DNA of 64,000 nucleotides from JAGVSZ01 sp035456405 (GTDB lineage Bacteria; Pseudomonadota; Gammaproteobacteria; Burkholderiales; SG8-39). The notes under the pieces were generated by a model. It did not search any database and was not told the DNA's origin. It saw nothing but the letters and a program-made list of their open reading frames with translations. Within the stretch, counting starts at the first letter, position 1; each line of letters opens with the position of its first letter. Positions 7,369 through 16,700 of this stretch are shown here, one piece after another. The position numbers were made by a program, and so were the translations under genes. The stretch lies in contig DATIDG010000089.1 of the NCBI GenBank assembly GCA_035456405.1, forward strand, positions 1 through 64,000, in the 5' to 3' direction.

Positions 7369-8688
7369 TCACGAGCCGAAGAGCTTCTTCGGCAGCCACA
7401 GCGCCAGCTCGGGAAAGGCGATCACCAGCACGAGCCCGGCGAGCTGCAGGACCATGAACTGGATCATGCCCTTGTAGATGTCCGCGAGCTGCCACTGCGG
7501 CGCGACGCCCTTGAGGAAGTAGGCCGAGAGCGCCACCGGCGGCGACAGCCACGCGGTCTGCAGATTGACCGCGACCAGGATGCCGAACCAGACGAGGTCG
7601 AACTTCAGCTCCTTGATGAGCGGCAGCATGATCGGCAGGAAGATCAGCACGATCGGCACCCACTCGAGCGGCCACGCGAGCAGGAAGATCACGATCATGA
7701 TGATCGCGAGCAGCGCCATTGGCGGCAGATCGAGACCGAGCAGCGCGCGGGTCATCATATCCGGCGTGCCGAGCCGCGAGAACACCGCGCCGAAGAAGTT
7801 CGACGCCGCGACCAGGAACAGGATGAGGCACGAGACCTCGAGCGTCCTGATGACCGCGTCGCTCAGCAGCTTGAGCGTGAACCGCCGATAGGCGATCGTC
7901 AGCAGCAGCGACCCGGCGGCGCCCAGCGCCGCGCCCTCGGTCGGCGTCGCGAATCCGAACAGGATGCTGCCTAGGGAGGCGATCACGAGCACCGACGGCG
8001 GCACCAGCCCCTGGAAGAACTCGCGGGCGATTTCCGACTTCGACTCGGCGTGATCCTCCTCGGCCAGCGCGGGCCCGAGCTCCGGCCGGAAGTAGCAGCG
8101 CACCAGGGCGTAGATCGTGTAGATCGCGGCGAGCGCGAGCCCGGGAATCACCGCGGCGGCGAAGAGATCGGTCACCGGCACGCCGAGCACCGGGCCCATC
8201 ACCACCAGCATGACGCTCGGCGGGATCAGGATTCCGAGCGTCCCGCCCGCGGTGATGATGCCCGCCGAGAGTTGCACGTCGTAGCGCGAGCGGTCCATCG
8301 CTCTTGCGGCCATGATGCCAAGCAGCGTCACCGCAGCGCCGACGATGCCGGTCGCGGCGGCGAAGATGGTCGCGCAGAACATCACCGCGAGGTAGAGCGA
8401 GCCGTGCACGCGCGCGAAGCCGAGCTGGATCGACCGGAACAGCCGTTCCATGAGCCCTGCCTGCTCGAGCATGAGCCCCATGAACACGAACAGCGGCACC
8501 GATGCGAGCGTCTGCTCGCGCATCACCTGGAAGAACTGGAACACCATCAGGTGGAACACGGTGTCGCCGAAGCCGAGCCAGCCGAAGATGAGGCCGAGGA
8601 TGATCAGCGTGAACGCGATCGGAAAGCCTACGAAGATCGTCCCGAGCAGGACGACGATCATCCAGACGCCGATTGCCTCAGGACTCAT
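7369..8688 (-). CDS. dctM: TRAP transporter large permease (DctM)
   Basis: A 439-residue inner-membrane protein of the DctM family with about 12 helices; it starts Met-Ser-Pro-Glu-Ala-Ile-Gly-Val-Trp and has the typical Ile-Leu-Ile-Pro-Pro-Ser and Thr-Pro-Thr-Glu-Gly-Ala segments that mark the two pseudo-symmetric halves and Na+ sites. It works with the adjacent DctQ and DctP to import an organic anion using a sodium gradient. The gene overlaps dctQ by 11 bases. Context (Xsc and a GMC oxidoreductase upstream in the same operon) suggests a sulfonate such as isethionate as the substrate; IseKLM is the known TRAP system for isethionate. Confidence 0.93.
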   Translation of the reverse strand: MSPEAIGVWMIVVLLGTIFVGFPIAFTLIILGLIFGWLGFGDTVFHLMVFQFFQVMREQTLASVPLFVFMGLMLEQAGLMERLFRSIQLGFARVHGSLYLAVMFCATIFAAATGIVGAAVTLLGIMAARAMDRSRYDVQLSAGIITAGGTLGILIPPSVMLVVMGPVLGVPVTDLFAAAVIPGLALAAIYTIYALVRCYFRPELGPALAEEDHAESKSEIAREFFQGLVPPSVLVIASLGSILFGFATPTEGAALGAAGSLLLTIAYRRFTLKLLSDAVIRTLEVSCLILFLVAASNFFGAVFSRLGTPDMMTRALLGLDLPPMALLAIIMIVIFLLAWPLEWVPIVLIFLPIMLPLIKELKFDLVWFGILVAVNLQTAWLSPPVALSAYFLKGVAPQWQLADIYKGMIQFMVLQLAGLVLVIAFPELALWLPKKLFGS

Positions 8689-9241
8689 GGCTGAGCGCCT
8701 CCTCGAGCGAGCGGGACGCAGTTAGCCACTCTCCGGTGCGGATCGCATACAGGCACTTCAGGAATTCAGACAGCCCCTGCAGGAGCAGCAGCCCGGCGGC
8801 GACGGGGAGCACCGTCTTCAGGGGGTAGATGATCGGCATCCACGCGCTGCCGACGGTCCGCTCTTCCCGGATCCAGGAGTTGTAGGCGAAGTCGGCGCCG
8901 ACCCAGAGGAAGAGCGCGATGCCGGGGAAGAAGAGCAGCAGGTAGCAGGCCGCGTCGACCGTCGCCTGCACCTTGACCGGCCACTTCTGGTAGAGAAAGT
9001 CGGTGCGGATGTGCGCGCCGCGGTGGAGCGTGTAGGCGGCGCCGAGCATGAACATCGCGCCGTAGAGCATGTAGCTCAGGTCGTAGGCCCAGGCCGTCGG
9101 GCGCATGGTGTAGCGCACGACCACTTCGTAGCCCATCACCGCGATGAGGGGCAGGATCGCCCACGCCACGATCCGGCCCGACCACCGGCTGATCGCGTCG
9201 AGGACGCGGATTGCGCGGACGAGCCCGCTGCGTTCTTTCAT
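8678..9241 (-). CDS. dctQ: TRAP transporter small permease (DctQ)
   Basis: A 187-residue protein with four membrane helices (about residues 22-42, 58-78, 98-118, 145-165). The conserved Glu-Val-Val-Val-Arg-Tyr and Arg-Gly-x-His-Ile-Arg-Thr-Asp motifs identify the DctQ family. It bridges the receptor DctP and the channel DctM. The ATG at 9241 is preceded by an AGGAGAA site. A hairpin terminator lies between it and dctP, so dctQM expression may be lower than that of the receptor. Confidence 0.9.
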   Translation of the reverse strand: MKERSGLVRAIRVLDAISRWSGRIVAWAILPLIAVMGYEVVVRYTMRPTAWAYDLSYMLYGAMFMLGAAYTLHRGAHIRTDFLYQKWPVKVQATVDAACYLLLFFPGIALFLWVGADFAYNSWIREERTVGSAWMPIIYPLKTVLPVAAGLLLLQGLSEFLKCLYAIRTGEWLTASRSLEEALSHES

Positions 9242-9290
9242 TCTTCTCCTCCCTTGCGGTGCGCGCCGCGCACTCTATACGGAACGCGAA

Positions 9291-9312
9291 AAGGCGGCCT
9301 TGCGGCCGCCTT
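9291..9312 (-). terminator. Intra-operon hairpin terminator between dctP and dctQ
   Basis: A perfect 9-bp stem, AAGGCGGCC/GGCCGCCTT, closes on a GCAA tetraloop on the minus strand and is followed by TT, giving a run of four T including the stem end. It sits 22 bases after the dctP stop and about 50 before dctQ. Partial termination here would favour the binding protein over the permease, a common arrangement in binding-protein-dependent systems. Confidence 0.6.
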
Positions 9313-9334
9313 CCCGTCGCGCACCGGGCCGCCG

Positions 9335-10474
9335 TTACTTCGGCGGGTTCTTCACGTACGCCTCGCCGAGCGAGGTGTTCAGCTTCTGCAGGCTCACCCA
9401 GTACGGCACGACGTCCTTCGCGAACGTGGCCTGCGAGTCGAGCACCTTCTTGAAGAACGGGTTCTTCGCCGCGTTCTCGTCCATCACCTTCTTGGCCGCC
9501 GCCATGAACAGCGGGAAGTACTCGGGCGGAGTGTCCATCACCTGCACGCCGTGCTTGGTCTTGAGCTCCGTCAGGGCGAGCGCATTGGAGCGGATGCGGT
9601 AGGCCATCGACTCCATCAGCGAGGCGATCGTCGCACCCTCGACGATGGCCTGCACGTCCTTCGGCAGCTTGTTCCAGAAGTTCTTGTTGATGTAGATGTC
9701 GGCATTCACCGAGTTCTGGTGCAGGCCCTGCAGGTAGTAGTACTTGAACGCGCGGTGGAAGCCGTAGGCGAGGTCCGCCGCGGGGCAGCACCACTCGGCG
9801 CCGTCGAGCACGCCGCGCTCGGCCGCCGGGATGATCTCCGCGCCCGGCATCGCGACCGCGGGCACGCCGATCTCCTTGTAGATCGCGCCGGGGATCCCGG
9901 GCGGGGTGCGGAACCGCCGCTTCTGGAAGTCGGCCATGCTCTTGATCGGCTCCTTGAACCAGCCGAGCGCCTCCGGGCCGACCGGCTGCACCATGAAGCC
10001 GACGACGTTCACCTTCAGGTGCTGGTCGAAGAGCTCCTTGTACAGCTCCTTGCCGCCGCCATCGAGGTACCACGACACCCACGCGATCTGGTCGATGCCG
10101 AGCCCCGCGCCGCCCGACGGGGAGCCGAAGAGCGTCGCCGCCGGGTGCTTGCCAGACCAGTAGTGCGTCCAGGCGAACCCCGACTCCACCAGGCCCTTGT
10201 CGACCGCGTCGAGGATCTCGAATGCGCCGACGACGGCGCCGTCGGCGAGCACCTCAATCTTCAGCCGGCCGTTCGTCATCGCGTCCACGCGCTGCGCGAA
10301 GCGCTGCAGCATCTTGAACTCGTCGGCGGCGGCGGGCACCGCAGCCTGCAGCCGCATGCGTTGCGAGGCCTGCGCCACGGCGTCGCCCGCCGGGACGAGT
10401 GCCGCCGCCATCAGCGCGCCGGCCGTGGCGATCGTGCCAAGCGCGGTTGCCATGAAGGTTCTTGTGCTTCTCAT
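9335..10474 (-). CDS. dctP: TRAP transporter substrate-binding protein (DctP)
   Basis: A 379-residue periplasmic receptor. The signal peptide spans about residues 1-34 (ending Ala-Val-Ala-Gln-Ala). The body has the DctP features Asn-Gly-Arg-Leu-Lys-Ile-Glu-Val and Arg-Thr-Pro-Pro-Gly-Ile-Pro, the latter holding the arginine that clamps an acidic group of the ligand. It belongs to the longer TRAP receptor subgroup often annotated for 2-oxo acids (TakP-like). AGGAGGAG precedes the ATG at 10474. Together with the downstream permease genes it forms a complete system within the proposed sulfonate operon. Confidence 0.9.
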   Translation of the reverse strand: MRSTRTFMATALGTIATAGALMAAALVPAGDAVAQASQRMRLQAAVPAAADEFKMLQRFAQRVDAMTNGRLKIEVLADGAVVGAFEILDAVDKGLVESGFAWTHYWSGKHPAATLFGSPSGGAGLGIDQIAWVSWYLDGGGKELYKELFDQHLKVNVVGFMVQPVGPEALGWFKEPIKSMADFQKRRFRTPPGIPGAIYKEIGVPAVAMPGAEIIPAAERGVLDGAEWCCPAADLAYGFHRAFKYYYLQGLHQNSVNADIYINKNFWNKLPKDVQAIVEGATIASLMESMAYRIRSNALALTELKTKHGVQVMDTPPEYFPLFMAAAKKVMDENAAKNPFFKKVLDSQATFAKDVVPYWVSLQKLNTSLGEAYVKNPPK

Positions 10475-10572
10475 GTCGACTCCTCCTGTTGTGGGTGGGG
10501 TGGTGAAAGACTCCAGCCGGTTCGTTCGCTCCACGGGGTCAGGGCCAGGCCATCTGCTCGCCTCCTCCGGGC

Positions 10573-12180
10573 TCAGGCCGCCCGGCGGGCATCCTCGAGG
10601 ATCAGGTCGGCCGCGCGCTCGGCGATCATCGACACCGGCGCATGGGTGTTGCCCGAGACGAGCGTCGGCATGACCGAGCAGTCCACGACGCGCAGCCCCG
10701 CCACGCCGTGCACGCGCAGACGCGCGTCGACCACCGCCATCGGGTCCGAGCCCATGCGGCAGGTTCCCGACGGATGGAAGATCGTCGCGCCGTGATTGCG
10801 GGCGAAGTCGAGCAGCTCGTCGTCGGTCTGCGCCGCGTCGCCCGGGCGATACTCCTCGCCGATGTACGGCTCGAGCGGCGCGGCGCGCGCGAGCCGCCGC
10901 GCAAACCGGACCGCCGCGACCGCGACGCGACGGTCGAGCTCCGCGACCAGGTAATTGGGCCGCATTGCCGGCGGCTCGAGCGGGTCGCGCGACCGGATCG
11001 AAACCGTGCCGCGGCTTTGCGGCCGGAGCTGGCACACGGAGAACGTGCAGCCCGACCACGGGTGCGGCTTCGCACCGGCGAGCTCGGCCGAAAGCGTCGC
11101 GAAGTGGAACTGGATGTCCGGCGTCTTCGACTCCGGCAGCACGCGCGTGAAGAGGCCGCCCTGGTTGATGCCGACGGCGAGCGGCCCGGTGCGCCGCACC
11201 AGCCACTTCACCCCGATCCTGAGGCTGCGCCAGGTGCTCGCGAGGTCGTCGTTCGTCGTGATCGGCTTCCTGACCTTGTACATGAGGCGGATCTGCAGGT
11301 GATCCTGGAGGTTTTCGCCGACGCCGGGCAGATCCTTCAGCACCGGGATGCCGTGCCCCTGGAGCAGGCCGGCCGGGCCGATCCCCGAGAGCTGCAGGAG
11401 CTGCGGGCTCTGCAGCGCGCCGGCGGCGAGGACGACGCTGCGCGCGGCGCGCACCTCGCGCTCCGCGCCGCCGTTGCGGTAGCGCACGCCGGCCGCGCGC
11501 GCGCCTTCGAACAGCACCTGCGTCGCGTGAGCGTCGGTCCGGATCGCGAGGTTCGGACGCTTCTCCGCGGGGCGCAGATAGGCGACCGCGGCGCTGCAGC
11601 GCCAGCCCCTGCGCGTGAAGAGCTGGTAGTAGCCCACGCCTTCCTGCTGCGCGCCGTTGAAGTCGGCCGTGCGCGGCACCCCGAGCGCCTCGCCCGCGCC
11701 GATGATCGCCTCCATGAGCTCGTGGCGCTCGCCGATGTCCGAGCACCAGATCGGCCCGTCGGCGCCGTGGTATTCGTCCGCGCCGCGCGTGTTGTGCTCA
11801 AGCTTCCGGAAGTACGGGAGGCACTCCTGCCACGACCAGCCGCGGTTGCCGAGCGCCGCCCAGCCGTCGTAGTCCTGCCGCTGGCCGCGGATGTAGATGA
11901 GGCCGTTGATCGACGACGAGCCGCCGAGGACGCGGCCGCGCGGCCAGTAGATCCTGCGCCCGTTCATGCCCGGCTCCGGCTCGGTGTAGAAGCCCCAGTT
12001 GTAGCGCTCGTGGAACATCGTCCTGCCGTAGCCGATGGGCAGGTGGATCCAGATCGACCGGTCGCGCGGGCCGGCTTCGAGCAGGCAGACCGAGTTGCGG
12101 CCGCTCGCGCTGAGGCGGTTGGCGAGCACGCAGCCCGCGCTGCCGGCGCCCACGATGACATAGTCGAACGTCGGCGTCAT
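10573..12180 (-). CDS. GMC-family FAD oxidoreductase, candidate isethionate dehydrogenase
   Basis: A 535-residue choline-dehydrogenase-like flavoenzyme. Residues 8-16 (Val-Ile-Val-Gly-Ala-Gly-Ser-Ala-Gly) bind FAD; the GMC signatures Gly-Arg-Val-Leu-Gly-Gly-Ser-Ser-Ser-Ile-Asn and Gly-Ala-Leu-Gln-Ser-Pro-Gln-Leu-Leu are intact, and catalytic histidines lie at about 469 (His-Pro-Ser-Gly-Thr) and 513 (Asn-Thr-His-Ala-Pro). It oxidises an alcohol to an aldehyde. In this operon, with Xsc, the natural reading is isethionate to sulfoacetaldehyde, the role of IseJ, which I recall as a membrane-associated dehydrogenase of this type. Sequence alone cannot exclude choline or another alcohol. Start is at 12180, 11 bases after the ligase stop. 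Confidence 0.85.
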   Translation of the reverse strand: MTPTFDYVIVGAGSAGCVLANRLSASGRNSVCLLEAGPRDRSIWIHLPIGYGRTMFHERYNWGFYTEPEPGMNGRRIYWPRGRVLGGSSSINGLIYIRGQRQDYDGWAALGNRGWSWQECLPYFRKLEHNTRGADEYHGADGPIWCSDIGERHELMEAIIGAGEALGVPRTADFNGAQQEGVGYYQLFTRRGWRCSAAVAYLRPAEKRPNLAIRTDAHATQVLFEGARAAGVRYRNGGAEREVRAARSVVLAAGALQSPQLLQLSGIGPAGLLQGHGIPVLKDLPGVGENLQDHLQIRLMYKVRKPITTNDDLASTWRSLRIGVKWLVRRTGPLAVGINQGGLFTRVLPESKTPDIQFHFATLSAELAGAKPHPWSGCTFSVCQLRPQSRGTVSIRSRDPLEPPAMRPNYLVAELDRRVAVAAVRFARRLARAAPLEPYIGEEYRPGDAAQTDDELLDFARNHGATIFHPSGTCRMGSDPMAVVDARLRVHGVAGLRVVDCSVMPTLVSGNTHAPVSMIAERAADLILEDARRAA

Positions 12181-12191
12181 CGCGCGCGCGA

Positions 12192-13700
12192 TCACGCAAG
12201 CTCGGCGAGCTTGAGCCGCTGTACCTTGCCCGAAGGCCCCTTTGGCAGTTCCTCGATGAAGCGGAAGAGCTTCGGCGTCTTGTAGCGACCGAGCTCCCGC
12301 ACGCAGAACTCGCGCAGCTCGTCCGCGGAGCACGCTGCGCCGGGCTTCAGGACGACGCACGCCATGATCTCCTGACCGTAGGCGACATCGGGGATCCCGA
12401 CCGCCGCCGCCTCCAGGACCGCCGGATGCGCGATCAGCGCTTCGTCGATCTCCCGCGGCGCGATGTTCTCGCCGCCCTTGATGATCAGCTCCTTCAGGCG
12501 GCCGGTGACGAAGTAGTAGCCGTCCGCATCCCGGTAGCCGAGATCGCCGGTGTGGAGCCAGCCGTCCGGCTCGAGCGTTCGCGCGGTGACGTCCGGGGCG
12601 TTGTAGTACTCGCCCATCACGTTCGGGCCGCGCAGCATCAGCTCGCCGCGGACGCCGACCGGGAGCGGCTTGCATTCGGGATCGCCCGGCTCGACCACCT
12701 TCGCCTCGACCCCGCACGGCAGCCCGGGCGAGCCGTACTTCCGGCGGGCCGGGTCCTGCGGGTTGGCGAACACCACCGATGCCGACTCGGTCATGCCCAT
12801 GGCCTCGATCACCGGAATGCCGAAGCGCCGCTCGAACGCCTTGTGGTGCTCGGGCGGCAGCGGCGCCGAGGCGGACCGCCCGAAGCGCACGCGCGGGAAC
12901 GAATACTCGCGCTCGGGCTCCGCGGCATTGAGCAGGTACGCGATGATCGTGGGCACCACGTTGATCCACGTCGCCTCGAAGCGACCGACCTGGTCCCACC
13001 ACGCCGAGACGCTGAAGCGATGCGGCGCGATGAAGCTGCCGCCCGAAACGAATGGCGTGACGGTGGCGATCACCTGGCCGTTGATGTGGTACAGGGGCAG
13101 CGAGCTCAGGCACCGGTCCGCGGGCGTGAGGCCGTGCCACGCCGCGACGCTGCGCGCCGCGGCGAGCACGTTGCGGTGCGTGAGGACGGCGCCCTTCGGA
13201 AGCCCGGTGGTGCCCGAGGTGTACATGAGCAGCGCGGGATCGCCGGCCGCCACCGGCTCGAAGGCTACCGCCGTCTCCCCGGCAAACACGTCCGGAGCGT
13301 CGACGTCGATCACGCGCACCTCGATGCGCCGCTTCATGCCCGCGACCGCATCCCGGATGCGTGGCTCGTGCTCGCTCGACGTGAACACCAGCCTGCAGTC
13401 GCAGTGCTCGAGCGTATACGCGAGATGCGAGCGCTGGGCGAGGAGATTGAGCGGCGTGACGACGTAGCCGCCGATCATCGCGCCGAGAAAGATCGTCGCG
13501 GTCTGGTAACCGTTGTGGAGGAGGAACGCGACCGTGTCGCCGCGTCCGAGCCCCGCGCCGCGCAGGCAGCCCGCGAGGCGGTGCGCATCCCGCTCGAGCC
13601 CGGCGTAGGTAAGCGTCCGGCCGGTCTCCGGCGCGACGATCAGCACCTGCGCCGGTCGCGCCGCGACGTGCGCGGCGAGCACGTCGCGCAGCGTCGTCAT
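12192..13700 (-). CDS. AMP-forming acyl-CoA ligase, candidate sulfoacetate-CoA ligase
   Basis: A 502-residue member of the ANL superfamily. The ATP loop Tyr-Thr-Ser-Gly-Thr-Thr-Gly-Leu-Pro-Lys-Gly is at 160-170, the hinge Gly-Asp-Leu-Gly-Tyr-Arg-Asp and Gly-Arg-Leu-Lys-Glu-Leu-Ile follow, and the adenylation lysine is about residue 492 (Gly-Pro-Ser-Gly-Lys-Val-Gln). It makes an acyl-CoA from a carboxylate, ATP and CoA. Lying directly before the GMC gene and after an acylating aldehyde dehydrogenase, it fits the role of SauT, which activates sulfoacetate. GGAGGAGGGG precedes the ATG at 13700. An oxalyl- or fatty-acyl-type substrate remains possible. Confidence 0.87.
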   Translation of the reverse strand: MTTLRDVLAAHVAARPAQVLIVAPETGRTLTYAGLERDAHRLAGCLRGAGLGRGDTVAFLLHNGYQTATIFLGAMIGGYVVTPLNLLAQRSHLAYTLEHCDCRLVFTSSEHEPRIRDAVAGMKRRIEVRVIDVDAPDVFAGETAVAFEPVAAGDPALLMYTSGTTGLPKGAVLTHRNVLAAARSVAAWHGLTPADRCLSSLPLYHINGQVIATVTPFVSGGSFIAPHRFSVSAWWDQVGRFEATWINVVPTIIAYLLNAAEPEREYSFPRVRFGRSASAPLPPEHHKAFERRFGIPVIEAMGMTESASVVFANPQDPARRKYGSPGLPCGVEAKVVEPGDPECKPLPVGVRGELMLRGPNVMGEYYNAPDVTARTLEPDGWLHTGDLGYRDADGYYFVTGRLKELIIKGGENIAPREIDEALIAHPAVLEAAAVGIPDVAYGQEIMACVVLKPGAACSADELREFCVRELGRYKTPKLFRFIEELPKGPSGKVQRLKLAELA

Positions 13701-13749
13701 TCCCCTCCTCCCGGGGAAAGACGGGTGCTGCAACGCACCGGGAGGGTGC

Positions 13750-15168
13750 TCATCGCCCGTGTCTTGCGAAGTACGCGCCGAAGATCTCTTCCTCGCCCGG
13801 CACGCGCTCCGGGATCGGTCGGGCGATGCGGGTGATGTTCAGAAAGTGCCGGTAGTTCATGTTGCCGGAGAAGCCGTTCCGGCCCCACGTCCCGCACCCC
13901 ATCGAGAGCGAGAAGTCGAGGCCGTTGTCGAAGCTGCCGCCGGTGGCGATGCAGTGCGCCTGGTTCACGATCACCCGCGAGACCGGGAGGTTCAGGCCGA
14001 GATGCAGCGCCTGAGCGTCCTCCCGCGTGTGTATTCCGACCGAGTGCCCGGCGCCCTGGTAGGTGTAGATCGACGCGACGATCTCGCAGGCGTGGGCGAA
14101 GTCGCGCGCGCGGTACACGGCGAGCACCGGCGAAAGCTTCTCGCCGGAGAACGGATGCGCCGGTCCGAAGCCCGTTTCCTCGACCATCAGAAAGTGCGCG
14201 TCGCCGATCGCGGCGCGCCCGAGCCCGGCGAGGGCCGCGATCCTCGGCGCGGCCTGCGCAGTGACGTCGGCCGAGAGCTTGCCGTCCGGCCACATTGTCC
14301 GCTGCAGCTTGGCCTTTTCGGCCGACGTGAGCATCACCCCGCCCGCGGCGGTCAGCGCGGCGAGCGCGCCGTCGTAGACCGCATCGAGCAGGATCGCGCT
14401 GTTCTCCGACGAGCAGGAGGTCGCGTGGTCGAAGGTCTTCGAGCGCGCGATCTTCGCCGCCGCGTCGGCGAGGTCCGCGGTCGCGTCGACGATGGTGGCG
14501 ACGTTGCCCATTCCCACCCCGACCGCCGGCGTCCCGCTCGAGTAGGCGGCGCGGATGTTGGCCTGCGAGCCGGTCGCGGCGACGAGGTCCGCCTGGCGCA
14601 TCAGCTCCAGCGTCGCCTCCTTGGACACCGGCGCCGGGAGGATCTGCAGCAGGTCGCGCGGCGCGCCGACGCGCGTTAGCGCCGCGTGCATGAATTCGAC
14701 CAGCTTCGCGCCGGTCTTGTAGCCCTTCGGCGACGGCGCGAGGATGATCGCGTTGCGGCCCTTCAGCGCATTGATGATCTTGTTCGCCGGCGTCGCGGCA
14801 GGGTTCGTGGAGGGCGTGATCGCTGCGACGATGCCGACCGGGCGGGCGATCTCGATCACGCCTTTCGCCGGGTCCTCGGCGATCACGCCGACCGATTTCG
14901 CGCCCTTCAGGTCGCGCAGGAGGCCGAGGGTCTTGCGGTGGTTCTTCGCGAACTTGTCCTCGACGCTCCCCAGCCCGGTGTCGGCCACCGCTAGCACGGC
15001 GAGGAGGCGATTGCGGCCCGGCTCCATGATCGCCCAGCCGCAGGCGGTCACGACCTCATCGACTTCGTCCTGGGTCCAGCCGTCGTAGATTCGTTGCGCG
15101 GCGCGCGCACGGCGCACCAGCGCCGCAACCATCTCGCGGGTCTGCGGTGCGTGCGGATTTGCAGCCAT
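13750..15168 (-). CDS. sauS: CoA-acylating aldehyde dehydrogenase, candidate sulfoacetaldehyde dehydrogenase
   Basis: A 472-residue aldehyde dehydrogenase of the acylating (EutE/AdhE-N) group. The catalytic cysteine is Cys252 in the motif Asp-His-Ala-Thr-Ser-Cys-Ser-Ser-Glu-Asn-Ser; the Thr-Pro-Ser-Thr-Asn-Pro-Ala segment (about 118-124) lines the cofactor site. SauS of Cupriavidus interconverts sulfoacetyl-CoA and sulfoacetaldehyde, and this protein's length, motif and context (next to an acyl-CoA ligase and in the same operon as Xsc) fit that role. GGGGAGGATT lies before the ATG at 15168. The general alternative is acetaldehyde or succinate-semialdehyde dehydrogenase (acylating). Confidence 0.83.
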   Translation of the reverse strand: MAANPHAPQTREMVAALVRRARAAQRIYDGWTQDEVDEVVTACGWAIMEPGRNRLLAVLAVADTGLGSVEDKFAKNHRKTLGLLRDLKGAKSVGVIAEDPAKGVIEIARPVGIVAAITPSTNPAATPANKIINALKGRNAIILAPSPKGYKTGAKLVEFMHAALTRVGAPRDLLQILPAPVSKEATLELMRQADLVAATGSQANIRAAYSSGTPAVGVGMGNVATIVDATADLADAAAKIARSKTFDHATSCSSENSAILLDAVYDGALAALTAAGGVMLTSAEKAKLQRTMWPDGKLSADVTAQAAPRIAALAGLGRAAIGDAHFLMVEETGFGPAHPFSGEKLSPVLAVYRARDFAHACEIVASIYTYQGAGHSVGIHTREDAQALHLGLNLPVSRVIVNQAHCIATGGSFDNGLDFSLSMGCGTWGRNGFSGNMNYRHFLNITRIARPIPERVPGEEEIFGAYFARHGR

Positions 15169-15185
15169 CGAATCCTCCCCGGGGA

Positions 15186-16691
15186 TCACGCTTCGATTCT
15201 ACGCCGCGCCCTCAGGCGGCGAAGCGCCGGGTAGCCGAGCGCGGCGAGCGCGAGGACCATCACGGTGCCCGCGACCGGCCGCGTGAAGAACACCGTCCAG
15301 TCGTTGCTGAAGCTGATCATCGTGGTCATGAACGTGTTCTCCGCCAGCGGCCCGAGGATCGATCCCAGGACGAGCGGCGCGATCGGGAAGCGGAACCGCT
15401 CGAACAGGAAGCCCAGGACGCCGAACGCGGCGATCACGTACAGATCCGACAGGTTGTTGCGCGCGGCGAAGGCGCCGATGAAGCAGAACATCACGACGAA
15501 GGCGGAGACCACCGCCTCGGGGAACTCCAGTACCCGCACCAGCAGCTTGATCGCGAAGTAGCCGAGCAGGCACATGCCGAGCACGCCGACGAACATGGAA
15601 GCGAACACCGCGTAGACCATGCGCGCCTGCTCGGGATCGGAGAAGATCTGCGGCCCCGGCTGCACGCCGTGCAACAGGAACGCGCCGAGGATGATCGCGG
15701 TGGCCCCGCTGCCCGGAATTCCCATCGTGAGCAGCGGGATCATCGCCCCGCCCACCGACGAGGTGGCTGCGGTTTGCGGCGCGACGATGCCTTCGGGAAT
15801 GCCGCTGCCGAGCTGCCGTCGGCGCTTGCCGTACTGCCCTTCCGCTCCGTAGGCGACAAACGACGCGATCGTGGCGCCCGCGCCGGGGACGAGCCCGACG
15901 ATCACACCGACGAGCGATCCGCGCGCGAGCGACGCGCGCACCGCGCCGATCTCGCGCAATTGCGGCAGGTCGGTGCGCAGATGGCCCACGCGTCCCACCG
16001 CGGCGGACCCGTAGCCGTGGTACAGGCGCGTGAGCACCTCGCCGATGCCGTAGGCGCCGACCATCACGAGCAGGTACTCGATGCCGTCGATCAGCATGGG
16101 AACGCCGAAGGCGAAGCGCTCGGCCCCGTACGTCGCGTCGACCCCGACGGTGGCGATCAGCAGGCCGAGGCACAGGCTGATCAGCGCGTGGGTGAGAGAG
16201 CCGCCGCCGAGCGACACTACGCTCGACAGGCCGAAGAAGATGATCGCGAAGTACTCGGGCGTCGAGAGCGTGAGCGCGATCCGCGCCACCGGCTCCGAGA
16301 ACGCGACCATCACGCAGGCGGCGACCATCCCGCCCGCGAACGCGGCCAGCAGCGTCCACCCGAGCGCCTTGGCCGGCAGGCCGTTCTTCGCCATGGTGTA
16401 CCCGTCCCACAGCAGCGGGACGTCGATCGGCTCCCCCGGCACGCGGAACAGGATCGCGGTGAGCGCCCCGCCGTAGGTTCCCGTCACGTACATCGCCGTG
16501 AGCAGGATGATCGCCGGCGTGACGTCCATCGCGTAGGTGAACGGCAGCGCGAGCACGACTCCCATCACGAGGGTCAGGCCGGGCAGCACCGCCACCAGCA
16601 GCCCGAGCACGAGGCCGATCGCCAGGACGACCAGGTTGAGCGGCGTCAGGACCTGGGCGAAACCTGCCGCCAGCTGCGTGAGCACGTCCAT
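15186..16691 (-). CDS. tctA: Tripartite tricarboxylate transporter permease (TctA)
   Basis: A 501-residue inner-membrane protein with about 11-12 helices. The conserved Gly-Leu-Val-Pro-Gly-Ala-Gly-Ala-Thr-Ile motif, Gly-Ile-Pro-Gly-Ser-Gly-Ala-Thr-Ala and the N-terminal Val-Leu-Pro-Gly-Leu-Thr are typical of TctA, the transport channel of TTT systems. It is followed by the aldehyde dehydrogenase gene after 17 bases and preceded by tctB after 9. Substrate is inferred from context as a C2 sulfonate, perhaps sulfoacetate; citrate-like acids are the classical TTT substrates. Confidence 0.93.
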   Translation of the reverse strand: MDVLTQLAAGFAQVLTPLNLVVLAIGLVLGLLVAVLPGLTLVMGVVLALPFTYAMDVTPAIILLTAMYVTGTYGGALTAILFRVPGEPIDVPLLWDGYTMAKNGLPAKALGWTLLAAFAGGMVAACVMVAFSEPVARIALTLSTPEYFAIIFFGLSSVVSLGGGSLTHALISLCLGLLIATVGVDATYGAERFAFGVPMLIDGIEYLLVMVGAYGIGEVLTRLYHGYGSAAVGRVGHLRTDLPQLREIGAVRASLARGSLVGVIVGLVPGAGATIASFVAYGAEGQYGKRRRQLGSGIPEGIVAPQTAATSSVGGAMIPLLTMGIPGSGATAIILGAFLLHGVQPGPQIFSDPEQARMVYAVFASMFVGVLGMCLLGYFAIKLLVRVLEFPEAVVSAFVVMFCFIGAFAARNNLSDLYVIAAFGVLGFLFERFRFPIAPLVLGSILGPLAENTFMTTMISFSNDWTVFFTRPVAGTVMVLALAALGYPALRRLRARRRIEA

Positions 16692-16700
16692 CCCGGCAGC

